Notes: generated by a model not told the origin, from the sequence alone. Counted from the stretch's first letter, positions 1 to 8,562 are shown. The stretch is 26,694 bases of DNA from an uncultured delta proteobacterium (GCA_903872255.1 CAIQJW010000199.1:1-26694), one strand, 5' to 3'. Numbers and translations: made by a program.

Positions 1-2232
1 CTTAAGTCCATGGGGTTCAGCGAACCGGCAGGAAAGATCACGCAGATCGCGGGCGAGTCATTCCTGTCACTCAAGTCCATGGAAGGGGTCACGTTTGTTT
101 TTGATGATAAGGGGTTATCTCTCAGTATTATGGCGAAACCGGACCTGCTCGCTTTAAAGTCCTTCGATTTTGCGTCGCGGAGACAACAGAAGGTATATTA
201 CCCAAGGGATTCAGGCGCGTTCCTGAATTATGGCTTCGAGCATAATTCAGGCGATTCATTCGAATTTCAGAGCTTCAATGCTACCAGTGAGATAGGCGTT
301 CGCCTCAAGGATTATCTTTTTCTGTCGAATTTTTCCTACCAGAACACCAAAGAGCAGGAGACTTTCACGAGGCTTATGAGTAGTGTGACCTATGACAGGA
401 GGGATACGCTTCAGCGGTTTATAACAGGCGATTTTTACGCTGTGGGAGGGGACCTGGGGAGCACCCTCAATCTCGGTGGCTTGAGCTTTTCAAAGGTCTA
501 TACGATGGACCCGTATTTTGTGAAGCGTCCCACGTTCAATTTTACCGGGCTCGCTGCATTGCCTTCTGAAGCTGACATCTATCTCGACGGAACGAAGATT
601 GCGGCCCAGAAGATCTCGCCCGGGAAATTTTCCCTTAATGACATCAATTACTACGGCGGAGCGCGGTTCGTGGAGGTCGTGATGAAGGATTCCTTCGGAA
701 GAGAGACGCGATACCGCCTGCCTTATTATTTTAACGATATCCTCTTGAGCAAGGGGCTCCATGAATACAGCTATAATGTCGGTTTCTTGAGGGAGCAATA
801 CGGGGTACAAAGCAATGACTACGGAGACCTAGCATTTTCGGCATACCACAAGTACGGTGTAACCGATGCGTTCAATATCGGGTTCAATGCCGAAGGGACG
901 AGAAAAACATACCTTTTCAGTCCCCAGGTCACATTGCTTCTCTGGCGGTTCGGCACGCTGGTCGTTAACTATTCCGTAAGCCACAATGACACCGTGGGCG
1001 ACGGCAATGCGGGGCTCGTGAACTACGGTTTTCAGGGCAAGATGTGGAACTGGAGGCTCCTTTACAAGCACTATTCGCGGAATTACATGACCGTCGGGAA
1101 TGAACCCGCGACGACTGTCACGTCGTTTACGGGATTGAACAACACCATACTTGCGGCGCAGGAGGTCCCGGTCACCACGGTGGGGAACAAGTACGAGTTC
1201 GGCGCCGGTATAGGTTTCGGGACCAGGGAATTCGGGTCGATCTCACTGAATTACTCCGAGATCAAAAAGTATATAGATCAGGACGCCAGGGAATACGCGG
1301 CGGCATATTCGAGAAATATCACGAGAAACTCAGTGATCCTTGCATCCTTCAAGCATGTGAGGAACGAAACAACGTCAAATGAGTTCTTTATCAGTTTTAA
1401 TTACTATTTTGCGAACAGTACGACCCTGTCGGCCAGTTATTCGCAGAATAAAGAGCAAAACATCCAGAGGGTGGATTATACGAAGAATGTCCCTGTCGGC
1501 GAAGGCTACGGGTACCGGCTGTCTGGCGAAAGGTCGCAATCCGGCGAGACCACTTCCGAGACGATAAACCCCTACTTCCAGTACAATGGGAGATACGGCA
1601 TATATACGGGTGAATACAGGGGGACGTACACGGGCTCAACGAAAGTGGATGCAATGCGGCTTACCGCTGCGGGGGCCATTGCGTATACCGGCAATACCTT
1701 TGGGCTCAGCAGGCCCATAACCGACAGTTTCGGCGTCGTGCAGACAGGTGACGTGAAAGGCGTCGGCGTGTCCGTGAACGGCGCCCAAATTGGCAAGACG
1801 GATGCGTCAGGGAAAGTCTTCGTACCAAGCCTGAATTCGTACACGGATAACCAGGTATCGATCAATCAAAAAGACATCCCCATGGACCATACGATCGGCG
1901 AGATCACGAAGTATGTGTCCCCTCCTCTTAGGAGCGGTTCGCACATCAAGTTCGATGTCGTAAAATTCATCGCCATCACAGGCATGCTGCACGTAAAGGA
2001 GAACGGGGCGACAAAGCCGGCGGAGTTTTTCGACGTGACCATACAAGCGGACGGCAAAGACATCGTCTTTCCAACCGGCAAAGGCGGGGAATTTTATTTT
2101 GAAAATGTCAGGCCGGGGACATACAAAGCTGCATTCACGTACAAGGACAAGCCCTGCTCCTTTGATCTCGTCATACCGAAAAGCGACGATGTGATCACAG
2201 ATCTGGGGACGGTGACCTGCAGCAGCCGTTAA
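1..2232 (+). CDS. Fimbrial outer-membrane usher, archaic Csu-like type (5' partial)
   Basis: This is the C-terminal part of a chaperone-usher pilus usher, the 24-stranded outer-membrane pore that secretes and assembles pilin subunits. The reading frame is open from base 1, so the true start lies upstream; an in-frame ATG at 10 is not a credible start because the N-terminal periplasmic domain is missing. The visible part has the barrel entry, the plug-like domain (about residues 180-240, with the ADIYLDG and GARFVEVVMKD segments), many alternating aromatic beta strands, and a C-terminal carboxypeptidase-regulatory-like domain ending with a cysteine pair (KPCSFD and TVTCSSR) that probably forms a disulfide. 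A spore-coat-U pilin follows 61 bases downstream, as expected for archaic (Csu-type) systems. Chaperone and other pilins would lie upstream, outside the window. The family call is firm; the pilus subtype is inferred from the neighbour. Confidence 0.9.
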   Translation, partial: LKSMGFSEPAGKITQIAGESFLSLKSMEGVTFVFDDKGLSLSIMAKPDLLALKSFDFASRRQQKVYYPRDSGAFLNYGFEHNSGDSFEFQSFNATSEIGVRLKDYLFLSNFSYQNTKEQETFTRLMSSVTYDRRDTLQRFITGDFYAVGGDLGSTLNLGGLSFSKVYTMDPYFVKRPTFNFTGLAALPSEADIYLDGTKIAAQKISPGKFSLNDINYYGGARFVEVVMKDSFGRETRYRLPYYFNDILLSKGLHEYSYNVGFLREQYGVQSNDYGDLAFSAYHKYGVTDAFNIGFNAEGTRKTYLFSPQVTLLLWRFGTLVVNYSVSHNDTVGDGNAGLVNYGFQGKMWNWRLLYKHYSRNYMTVGNEPATTVTSFTGLNNTILAAQEVPVTTVGNKYEFGAGIGFGTREFGSISLNYSEIKKYIDQDAREYAAAYSRNITRNSVILASFKHVRNETTSNEFFISFNYYFANSTTLSASYSQNKEQNIQRVDYTKNVPVGEGYGYRLSGERSQSGETTSETINPYFQYNGRYGIYTGEYRGTYTGSTKVDAMRLTAAGAIAYTGNTFGLSRPITDSFGVVQTGDVKGVGVSVNGAQIGKTDASGKVFVPSLNSYTDNQVSINQKDIPMDHTIGEITKYVSPPLRSGSHIKFDVVKFIAITGMLHVKENGATKPAEFFDVTIQADGKDIVFPTGKGGEFYFENVRPGTYKAAFTYKDKPCSFDLVIPKSDDVITDLGTVTCSSR

Positions 2233-2275
2233 TGTTATTCTCTGTTCAAATTGTAAAGAATAATTGTCTGAATTC

Positions 2276-2284
2276 TGATATAAT
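2276..2284 (+). promoter_or_regulatory. Extended -10 element upstream of pilin gene
   Basis: TGATATAAT is a perfect TGn-TATAAT extended -10. No convincing -35 is present. It ends 9 bases before the pilin ATG at 2294, so a transcript starting here would have almost no leader. It could give extra pilin expression inside the fimbrial operon, or be chance. Confidence 0.3.
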
Positions 2285-2293
2285 GGGCAGCAA

Positions 2294-2767
2294 ATGAAGA
2301 CCGCAGCCAGGTTGTTCCTGTTTTTTTTCTTTTTCCTCGTCACGGCGGTTGCCGCCGATGCCGCCTGCACCATGTCGGTGACCAACGTTGCTTTCGGGCC
2401 CTACGATGTGTTCGTATCGACGCCGGTTGACAGTGATTCAGGCCGGGTATATGTGAACTGCACGGCAGACGTGGGCACGGCCACCATGACGATAGGTCCC
2501 AGCGCCACATCCGGGAGGTTCAACCCGCGCGGCATGAAGCATGCAACGGGCGCAGATGTATTGAACTATAATATTTACACCTCATCCGCCCGCGCAGCAA
2601 TCTGGGGAGATGGAACAAGCGGACCAAGCGTCGGTCAGGTAAGACGGCCTACAGGCAGGCCGGCGCCCTGGGTTGCTTCGCAGATCATGTACGGGCGAAT
2701 CCCGGCCCGGCAGAATGTCTCAGCAGGTCCATACAGCGATAATATCACGGTCACCGTAATGCCGTAG
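2294..2767 (+). CDS. Spore coat protein U (SCPU) domain pilin/adhesin
   Basis: This 157-residue secreted protein has a phenylalanine-rich signal peptide (about residues 1-23, cleavage probably before CTMS). One SCPU domain follows, with the typical first strand CTMSVTNVAFGPYDV, a second cysteine in YVNCTADVG, the GPSATSGRFNPRGM stretch and a final strand YSDNITVTVMP. SCPU proteins are the donor-strand-exchanged subunits of archaic chaperone-usher pili such as Csu. The tip subunit CsuE is usually encoded last but has two domains and more than 300 residues. This protein has one domain, so it may be a major or minor subunit rather than the tip. No clear Shine-Dalgarno precedes the ATG. The signal-peptide codons contain a run of eight T (2321-2328) and then five T. 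Confidence 0.85.
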   Translation: MKTAARLFLFFFFFLVTAVAADAACTMSVTNVAFGPYDVFVSTPVDSDSGRVYVNCTADVGTATMTIGPSATSGRFNPRGMKHATGADVLNYNIYTSSARAAIWGDGTSGPSVGQVRRPTGRPAPWVASQIMYGRIPARQNVSAGPYSDNITVTVMP

Positions 2768-2835
2768 CGTCAAGTAAAACAAAAGAATAACCCTCCCTTG
2801 ACCATCCGCCACCACACTCGATGCAGCTGGCTTTT

Positions 2836-4014
2836 TTAGAGGATTCTCTTTAATATCGGGATCTTCAAAAAGACAAAATATGCGAGCACAAAGCACAGTG
2901 GAACCGAGATCACGCTCGCTATAACCCATTTTGCTACCGGGAGAATGAGGAGTGCCTGCATCGCGAGGGTGACGGCGATGATGATCGGCGGGTGGAACAT
3001 GTAGACGGCGAATGAGCTGCCGGTGAGCGACGTTGTCAGGCTATTCGAGAAGTTGACCTTTTCGCGGAACAGGGTGATGAGGCCGGCGGACAGGGACACG
3101 GCGATAAATGATTCCAGGATTGCATACGAGATGGTCTTCCACGAGACGCCGCCGGCGAAAGTTCCCCCGGGCGGGTTCGTGACGATCGTGAAAGTGGAAA
3201 GGTCGTACATCCCTGCTGCAATCTTCAGGGCGATAAGACCGGCTGTACTGGCGATGAGGCCCGCAGCGAGCCATTTTTTGCCCGTTGCCGGGGTAAGGCG
3301 TTCAAAAAAGTTCTTGCGGTATGCGAAGATCCCTGCCGCAAACAGGAGAACGTACTGCGAAAAATAACATAGCTGCATTCCCCAGAATATGGAACCTATG
3401 GGAAAGAAAAGGCGCAGGAGAAATGCCCCTGCGGCGACGGCCGATATCGCTGCGGCCAGTACAAGATTTACTTCCTTTTTTTCGGAATTGTATGTGCCAG
3501 TCGCCGGCAGGAGCAATCGGGCCAGCGCATAAAAAACAGAAAAGCCGAACAGGGCAACCGCGAACCACATCGGGCCGATCCCGAGAAGCTTCATCCCGCC
3601 TGTTCTCAGGTAATTCCCGTAAAATTCTGTGAAAGTCGCGGCACCTTCCGTGAATGGCCGCCCCGGCACCTCTGTCCAGCATACGAAAGGCGTGACGATA
3701 AGAAGATACAAAAGCGCCGGTATCACGAGGCGCCTGAAACGGTCGATGAAAAACTTTCCAAACCCTTTTTTATCGAAAGAAGCCGGTGTAAAGTATCCCG
3801 CCAGGAGAAACATGAGGCCCATGGAGAATGACTGCGCGAACGTCTGGAACGTCGCGAAAAACATCTGGCCGAAAAACCCGTTGGCAACGCGTTCGTTATA
3901 GTACCATAAGCCAAGGCTGCTGTACGTCACCGCGAGATGAAGCATTATCACGAGAGCGATGATCATTGTGCGCAGGTTGTCAATATAATATTCGCGTTTC
4001 ACGGTGCCTTTCAT
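2836..4014 (-). CDS. Membrane acyltransferase, acyltransferase-3 family
   Basis: This 392-residue polytopic membrane protein has about ten hydrophobic helices. The N-terminal YIDNLRTMIIALVIMLHL contains the family's conserved Arg-x10-His motif (Arg15, His26) in the first membrane helix. Acyltransferase-3 proteins (OafA, OpgC, YrhL relatives) move acetyl or other acyl groups across the inner membrane onto cell-surface glycans, peptidoglycan or small molecules; the acceptor here cannot be told. No SASA/SGNH partner domain is attached. It is transcribed convergently to the pilin gene and divergently from the rlpA-like gene. The ATG at 4014 lacks a good ribosome site; a GTG at 4002 behind AAAGG is an alternative. 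A 15-base palindrome sits 16 bases upstream of the ATG. Confidence 0.85.
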   Translation of the reverse strand: MKGTVKREYYIDNLRTMIIALVIMLHLAVTYSSLGLWYYNERVANGFFGQMFFATFQTFAQSFSMGLMFLLAGYFTPASFDKKGFGKFFIDRFRRLVIPALLYLLIVTPFVCWTEVPGRPFTEGAATFTEFYGNYLRTGGMKLLGIGPMWFAVALFGFSVFYALARLLLPATGTYNSEKKEVNLVLAAAISAVAAGAFLLRLFFPIGSIFWGMQLCYFSQYVLLFAAGIFAYRKNFFERLTPATGKKWLAAGLIASTAGLIALKIAAGMYDLSTFTIVTNPPGGTFAGGVSWKTISYAILESFIAVSLSAGLITLFREKVNFSNSLTTSLTGSSFAVYMFHPPIIIAVTLAMQALLILPVAKWVIASVISVPLCFVLAYFVFLKIPILKRIL

Positions 4015-4030
4015 CGAGGTACAAGTCTAA

Positions 4031-4045
4031 TGATACATTGTATCA
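4031..4045. promoter_or_regulatory. Perfect palindrome, candidate operator of the acyltransferase gene
   Basis: TGATACATTGTATCA has 7-base arms around a single central base. It lies in the spacer between the divergent acyltransferase and rlpA-like genes, 16 bases from the acyltransferase start. On the minus strand it contains TACAAT, a possible -10 hexamer, though no good -35 is visible. A dimeric repressor bound here could block the acyltransferase promoter. No regulator gene is adjacent. Confidence 0.4.
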
Positions 4046-4192
4046 AAAAGGCCGCATTTAATCGAAAATATTCTGCAAATAAATTGCATTTCTCCGAATC
4101 GCCATTTTCCTTTCCGGTCAACCCGGATCTGCCATTACAAAAAACTTTTGCATTGTCAGAAAAAGCTATATGTCCCGTCAGGCCAATTTAGT

Positions 4193-4198
4193 TATAAT
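4193..4198 (+). promoter_or_regulatory. -10 hexamer just upstream of rlpA-like gene
   Basis: TATAAT matches the sigma-70 -10 consensus and ends 8 bases before the ATG at 4207. No recognisable -35 lies 16-18 bases upstream. If used, the transcript would start at or just before the start codon, which also lacks a ribosome site. Confidence 0.3.
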
Positions 4199-4206
4199 GA
4201 TGACGG

Positions 4207-4938
4207 ATGACAGCCGGTATATACAACGCGGTACTGAGATTCTTCGTGAGACACCGCCCCATCATCGTTCTTTTTATGATCATGATGTGTTGTTTTTCCG
4301 CCGGGTGCTGGATAATCAAGGCCCCGTATCAGGTGATCTCCGGTACGGTAAAAGGAAGTTATTACATTGTGAAAGGCACATATGAACTGACGGCGGGTAC
4401 GACGAAGGTTGTTTACAAGATTGGGGAATTTACCTTCAAGGTTACGAAAGCCCCTCTTAACTCAGCATTCGTCAAGGATGATATCGACAGCATCGATGGC
4501 CTGCCTCCACGGGAGGCCATTCGCAAGGGGCGCGTAAAAACCGCGCCTTATACGGTGAAGGGGAAACGATATTATCCCATGTCCGTCGAAGAGGCCCGGT
4601 CATATGAAGAAACCGGCTATGCATCGTGGTATGGAAACGAGACCCTCCGTTTAAACAAAGGGGCAATGACCGCAAACGGAGAGGTCTTTGACCCGAATCA
4701 GATGACTGCCGCACACAAGTACCTGCCGCTCCCCACGCACGTTGAGGTTACCAATCTTGAGAATGGCCGCTCCGTCATCGTGCGGGTCAATGACCGGGGC
4801 CCTTTCCCGAGCGACAAGAACCCGGCGTCAGGCGAAAGGATAATAGATCTATCTGCGGGAGCCGCAAAGAAGCTGGGTTTCTACAATAAAGGACTGGCCC
4901 AGGTGAAGGTCAGGACAATTGAGCTAGTGACCGAATAA
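4207..4938 (+). CDS. rlpA: RlpA-like lipoprotein, septal-ring lytic transglycosylase family
   Basis: This 243-residue protein has a hydrophobic signal (about residues 17-33) ending in lipobox FSAGC with the lipidated cysteine at residue 34. A C-terminal double-psi beta-barrel occupies about residues 137-238, with GYASWYGNE, TANGEVFDPNQMTAAHK, VRVNDRGPF and RIIDLS, the conserved RlpA blocks. RlpA cleaves peptidoglycan strands lacking stem peptides at the division site. The usual C-terminal SPOR peptidoglycan-binding domain is absent. Instead, residues 40-80 are rich in short G-T/S-x-K-x-x-Y units between lipid anchor and barrel. An in-frame TGA lies two codons upstream (bases 4201-4203), so 4207 is the first possible ATG. 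No Shine-Dalgarno is visible. It is convergent with the autotransporter gene, with 5 bases between stop codons. Confidence 0.88.
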   Translation: MTAGIYNAVLRFFVRHRPIIVLFMIMMCCFSAGCWIIKAPYQVISGTVKGSYYIVKGTYELTAGTTKVVYKIGEFTFKVTKAPLNSAFVKDDIDSIDGLPPREAIRKGRVKTAPYTVKGKRYYPMSVEEARSYEETGYASWYGNETLRLNKGAMTANGEVFDPNQMTAAHKYLPLPTHVEVTNLENGRSVIVRVNDRGPFPSDKNPASGERIIDLSAGAAKKLGFYNKGLAQVKVRTIELVTE

Positions 4939-4959
4939 TCTGACTAAAACCTTATTCGG
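4931..4959. terminator. Hairpin over the two convergent stop codons (possible bidirectional terminator)
   Basis: CCGAATAA (4931-4938) and TTATTCGG (4952-4959) are perfect 8-base inverted arms with a 13-base loop. The left arm holds the rlpA TAA stop, and the loop holds the autotransporter TAG stop on the other strand. There is no U tract, so intrinsic termination is uncertain. The placement fits a shared end for both transcripts. Confidence 0.35.
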
Positions 4960-7900
4960 AAGGCGCCGTTGATGCTGTGGGCAACGTATTTGTCGGCACC
5001 GATCTGGGCGTTGTAACCGACATGGAAGGAAGCGCCCATCTGAGAGAACACCGAAACCCCGGCGCCGCAAATGAAGAAATCCCGGTCAACCGGTGTGTTC
5101 TGAATGTCGAAAGGGGAGCTTCCCTGTGCCAGCCGGGACGTTACGGTATAATTTCCCCGCAGGAACTCATGCCCGTATGACAGCACGATGCCAGGCATGA
5201 AAGACACCTTGCCCGTTTCGAAGGTGTAGTATATCTTCGCGCCGATGTTTCCTATTAGGGATTCAGTGCTCTGACTGTCAACGTTAAGGTTCAGGCTGTT
5301 TGCCCCCGATTCCGTGAAACTGTCGATGCCAAGATTGATGTACTGGAGGGAAACCGAAGGGGCAAACATCCATTTGCTTAAGTTCGCTTCGTATCCCGCC
5401 GCCCCGTATAAGGTTGCCTGCTTGCCTGCCGGCCGGGAGGTGGCGGTGCGGTCGATCCCGGGGAACACGATGCGCCGGGTGTTCTTGTAGTCCGACCATC
5501 CGTAGCTCGCCTGCCCGTCGATGAAAAACCCTTTCGCATACCAGGTGCCGTATACGCCAAGGGTGTATCCATCCATCGTCACTTTGCTGTCATAGTTGTC
5601 GACGGTCGCCCGCGAACCGGTGTACCCCAGCAGAATTCCTGCCGCCAGGTTGTTCTTAAACCTGTGATCGATACCTATCGTCATCCCGGCGCTGGTAAAG
5701 TTGTATCCCATCTGGTCGGGAGTATCCTTCTGGTTTCCCGAAACGGCATTTCCCTTTACAAAGACGCCCCACTTATCATCGGCACCTGAAGGGAGCATAC
5801 CCGTGAGGTCCGGGCTTGCGGAGGCGACGAGGATCGGATTGTCCCTGCCCTCCCGTATAAAAGCGCTGTTCTTGAGGAATGCCCCGTCAAGGCTCGTTCC
5901 CCTCACCCCGCGCCGTATGTCTGAGAGGCGGTCGGATACGTTGCCTGCCTGGAATATTGCAGAGCCGATTCCCACGCTGAATGTGGCCTCACTGCCCCGG
6001 GGGGCCAGCTGGTCATATACACCCGGTATCTGGTTATACTGCGGTATGGCATCTATGGCGGTAAGGACGGTGTTGAGGTCGCCCGTGGCGGTGTTGCCGA
6101 CGCTGTTCAACATGGTACCCACCGCCCTCTGGTTCGTGTTGAGGTAAGGCAGGAGGACCTGGTTCATGTAGTCGCGCTCTACGACGAAGTAGGCTTGGCC
6201 GGGGATGTTGTATTTGGGCTTGAAGACCACCGTGGGGGTGATGTTCGTGAGAAGGCTCGAGAACTGTCCCCATACACCGGCCGTGGCGGTGAGGAAGGTG
6301 CCGAATACGGTCCCTATGACGGGGGTGGCGCCGCCCTGCCAGGAGGTCTCGAGGATGCCGCTCAAGAATGCCCCTCCGGTGATGGCGAGGACGTCGTTGC
6401 TCGTGGGTGAGGCGATCTCGATGAGGAGCCTGCCCCGGGGTTCCTGATAGTAATCGCCGACTATGCTGAGGGTGCCGATGGAATTGCCGGGGCTCACCGT
6501 GCCGCCGGTATTATAGAAACCCCTGGAGGCGTTGATGGTACCGCTGCCGCCCACGTTGCCCGAATAAAGACTGAACTGGTTGCCGAAGCCGCCTGGGTTC
6601 TCGGTGATCTGCCCGTTGACTATGAGGGTGCCGCCATCCACCATGACGTTCCTGCTGACCTGGAAGGTCCTGCCGGCTGGGATCTGATACGTGGTGCCGG
6701 AGTTCAGAATGGTCAACGACAGGGCGTTGATATCAAAGTTCTGTGTCATGATGCCCGGTGTGAGCAGAACCATCTCGCCCATGAGAAAGACGACGTTGTA
6801 GCCAAGCCATGTGCCGGTGTTGGTATCGTCGACGTCAGCTATGTTGAGTGTCCAGACGCCTGCTGCGTTCTCACCCCAGAAGGCATTGGACAGGAACGTC
6901 CAGCTGAAGTCCGTGACGGATTTTGTGTCCTGGTGGCTGGCGTCAAGGTCCTTTGTTGAGTAGAGTATCTTGCTGACCATCCCTGAGGGAGATGTGAGAG
7001 AAGAGGTGAGGTCGCCTCTTTTTGTGTGCGTGAAGGTGAGCCCGACCTCGATGCCTTCGAGCGGCTGTTTTGCCTCGGCCGCGGTTACATTGATCGGCTG
7101 GCTCACCCCTAAGGGATCGTTGTCGGGGATGGCCACGCTGAAACCAGCGGGTGAGGGCTTTGTGACAAGGGTTTGTTCCGTCACGTAGGCCACGTTGTTG
7201 ACCTTCTGGACGAAAGCCCCGGCGTTGATGTTGCCGAAGCCGTAGTTGGGGTTGAATCTGTTACCCGCTGCATTGGTGCGCCATCCGCCGGAACTGCTGT
7301 CCGATATGTCCGACGCGTCCACGATAGTGCTAGTCTTGACAAGGGCGTGCTTGGCCATCCGTATCTCCATCTCGGGGTTGGCTTCCTTCCCCAGCGCCAT
7401 GATGCCCGAAACGAGCGGCGCGGACGATGACGTGCCACCGAAACTGCTCGTATAGCTGGTATCGGGGAAAGGGTCATTCTTGTCACCGGAGGGGTTCGTT
7501 GCGGAATACCTGTTGTAGCCCAGATCGGCGCCGGAACGGTCCGTCGTGGTGATCTGGAAGCCGGTATAGTCGCTGCGGTTCGACGGCGCAGTGACAAAGA
7601 CGCTTGAACCGAAACTGCTGTAGTTGGCATACTTGCCGTCGCTTCCCAGGGCGGCGACGGTGAGCACGCTGGAAAGGTTGTGAACGGCATCCTTGTTTGC
7701 GTCTTCAACCTTTTCATTACGATCGTTGCCGGCAGAAAAAACATGGATGACACCGTTTGAGGCGGTGCGGTTCAAAGCCAGAGTTATGGCCGCGGACTCG
7801 TCTCCAAAAGGGGAGTTACTACTATAGCTGTGGTTTTTCACCTGTATCTGCGGAGTACCTTCGATGGCCCCGGTGGTCGCGTTGACGCCGCTTAGCCAGT

Positions 7901-8495
7901 AATAGGCATTTAACAAGTCCTGCTCGGAAGCCCCGGGATCGGCGGGGGTTGGGTTTTCCAGATTGATGCGAAGACCGGCGATCTGGGCATAGGGTGCCGC
8001 CCCCGTGCCGCCGATACCGTTGCCGCCACGGGCGGCGCTCACACCTGCGACAGCCGTACCGTGATTGTCGCTGACAACCTGCGGCCCCTGGGGGGCACTC
8101 GCGAGGGACGCGTTGCTGCTGAAATTCCTGCTAAGGTCGGCCCGGTAGCCGGGCGCAATATCGTAGTTGCTGCCATCGACGCCGTCATCAACGATGCCGA
8201 TGACCACCCCCCGCCCCGTGTATCCACGGTTCCAGGCTCCCAGCAAACCGGCGTCAACCCTGTTGTTGATCATCTGCGCGGTAGTGCCATAGGAGGGAAC
8301 ATAGAAACCGATGCTGGAGGGTGCCTGATTGACAAGGTGCCACTGACCGGGGAAGGATGGTCTTTCAGCGTTATAGAAAAAATAGGGATCGTTCGGATAG
8401 AAGGGGGTCGACTGGCAAAAACTGCCGGCCGGATGAAGCATTGCCAGGCACAAGAACAAAAATACCTTGGCTAACGGGAGATACGTTCTTTTCAT
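4944..8495 (-). CDS. Autotransporter serine protease: kexin-like S8 domain, P domain, beta-barrel
   Basis: This 1183-residue secreted protease should be anchored in the outer membrane by its own barrel. A signal peptide occupies about residues 1-27. The subtilisin domain (about 45-430) starts with NDP and QWHLVN, as in kexin/furin-type proteases. Its triad is Asp103 (IVDDGVDG), His145 (DNHGTAVAG) and Ser356 (GGTSSSAP), with oxyanion Asn257 (SAGND). A P/Homo B domain follows (about 450-573: IPDNDP, GDLTSSLTSPSG, WTLNIADVDDTNTGTW). A passenger stem comes next, with a GTVSPGNSIGTL repeat typical of autotransporters. An autotransporter barrel of about 280 residues ends in AFRIRF with terminal Phe. 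No separate inhibitory propeptide is evident. Known S8 autotransporters (NalP, SphB1) process other surface proteins; the substrate here is unknown. No strong ribosome site precedes the ATG. Confidence 0.92.
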   Translation of the reverse strand: MKRTYLPLAKVFLFLCLAMLHPAGSFCQSTPFYPNDPYFFYNAERPSFPGQWHLVNQAPSSIGFYVPSYGTTAQMINNRVDAGLLGAWNRGYTGRGVVIGIVDDGVDGSNYDIAPGYRADLSRNFSSNASLASAPQGPQVVSDNHGTAVAGVSAARGGNGIGGTGAAPYAQIAGLRINLENPTPADPGASEQDLLNAYYWLSGVNATTGAIEGTPQIQVKNHSYSSNSPFGDESAAITLALNRTASNGVIHVFSAGNDRNEKVEDANKDAVHNLSSVLTVAALGSDGKYANYSSFGSSVFVTAPSNRSDYTGFQITTTDRSGADLGYNRYSATNPSGDKNDPFPDTSYTSSFGGTSSSAPLVSGIMALGKEANPEMEIRMAKHALVKTSTIVDASDISDSSSGGWRTNAAGNRFNPNYGFGNINAGAFVQKVNNVAYVTEQTLVTKPSPAGFSVAIPDNDPLGVSQPINVTAAEAKQPLEGIEVGLTFTHTKRGDLTSSLTSPSGMVSKILYSTKDLDASHQDTKSVTDFSWTFLSNAFWGENAAGVWTLNIADVDDTNTGTWLGYNVVFLMGEMVLLTPGIMTQNFDINALSLTILNSGTTYQIPAGRTFQVSRNVMVDGGTLIVNGQITENPGGFGNQFSLYSGNVGGSGTINASRGFYNTGGTVSPGNSIGTLSIVGDYYQEPRGRLLIEIASPTSNDVLAITGGAFLSGILETSWQGGATPVIGTVFGTFLTATAGVWGQFSSLLTNITPTVVFKPKYNIPGQAYFVVERDYMNQVLLPYLNTNQRAVGTMLNSVGNTATGDLNTVLTAIDAIPQYNQIPGVYDQLAPRGSEATFSVGIGSAIFQAGNVSDRLSDIRRGVRGTSLDGAFLKNSAFIREGRDNPILVASASPDLTGMLPSGADDKWGVFVKGNAVSGNQKDTPDQMGYNFTSAGMTIGIDHRFKNNLAAGILLGYTGSRATVDNYDSKVTMDGYTLGVYGTWYAKGFFIDGQASYGWSDYKNTRRIVFPGIDRTATSRPAGKQATLYGAAGYEANLSKWMFAPSVSLQYINLGIDSFTESGANSLNLNVDSQSTESLIGNIGAKIYYTFETGKVSFMPGIVLSYGHEFLRGNYTVTSRLAQGSSPFDIQNTPVDRDFFICGAGVSVFSQMGASFHVGYNAQIGADKYVAHSINGAFRIRF

Positions 8496-8562
8496 TATCG
8501 GTTATGATTATCAGAATATGCCCGGGCAAGCAACCAAATTGTATGGTTTTTATGAATTCCTG

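Noticed and set aside
5701..6147. Plus-strand open frame of 148 codons inside the autotransporter gene
   Set aside because: It is antisense to a clear autotransporter coding sequence and its protein has biased, domain-free composition.
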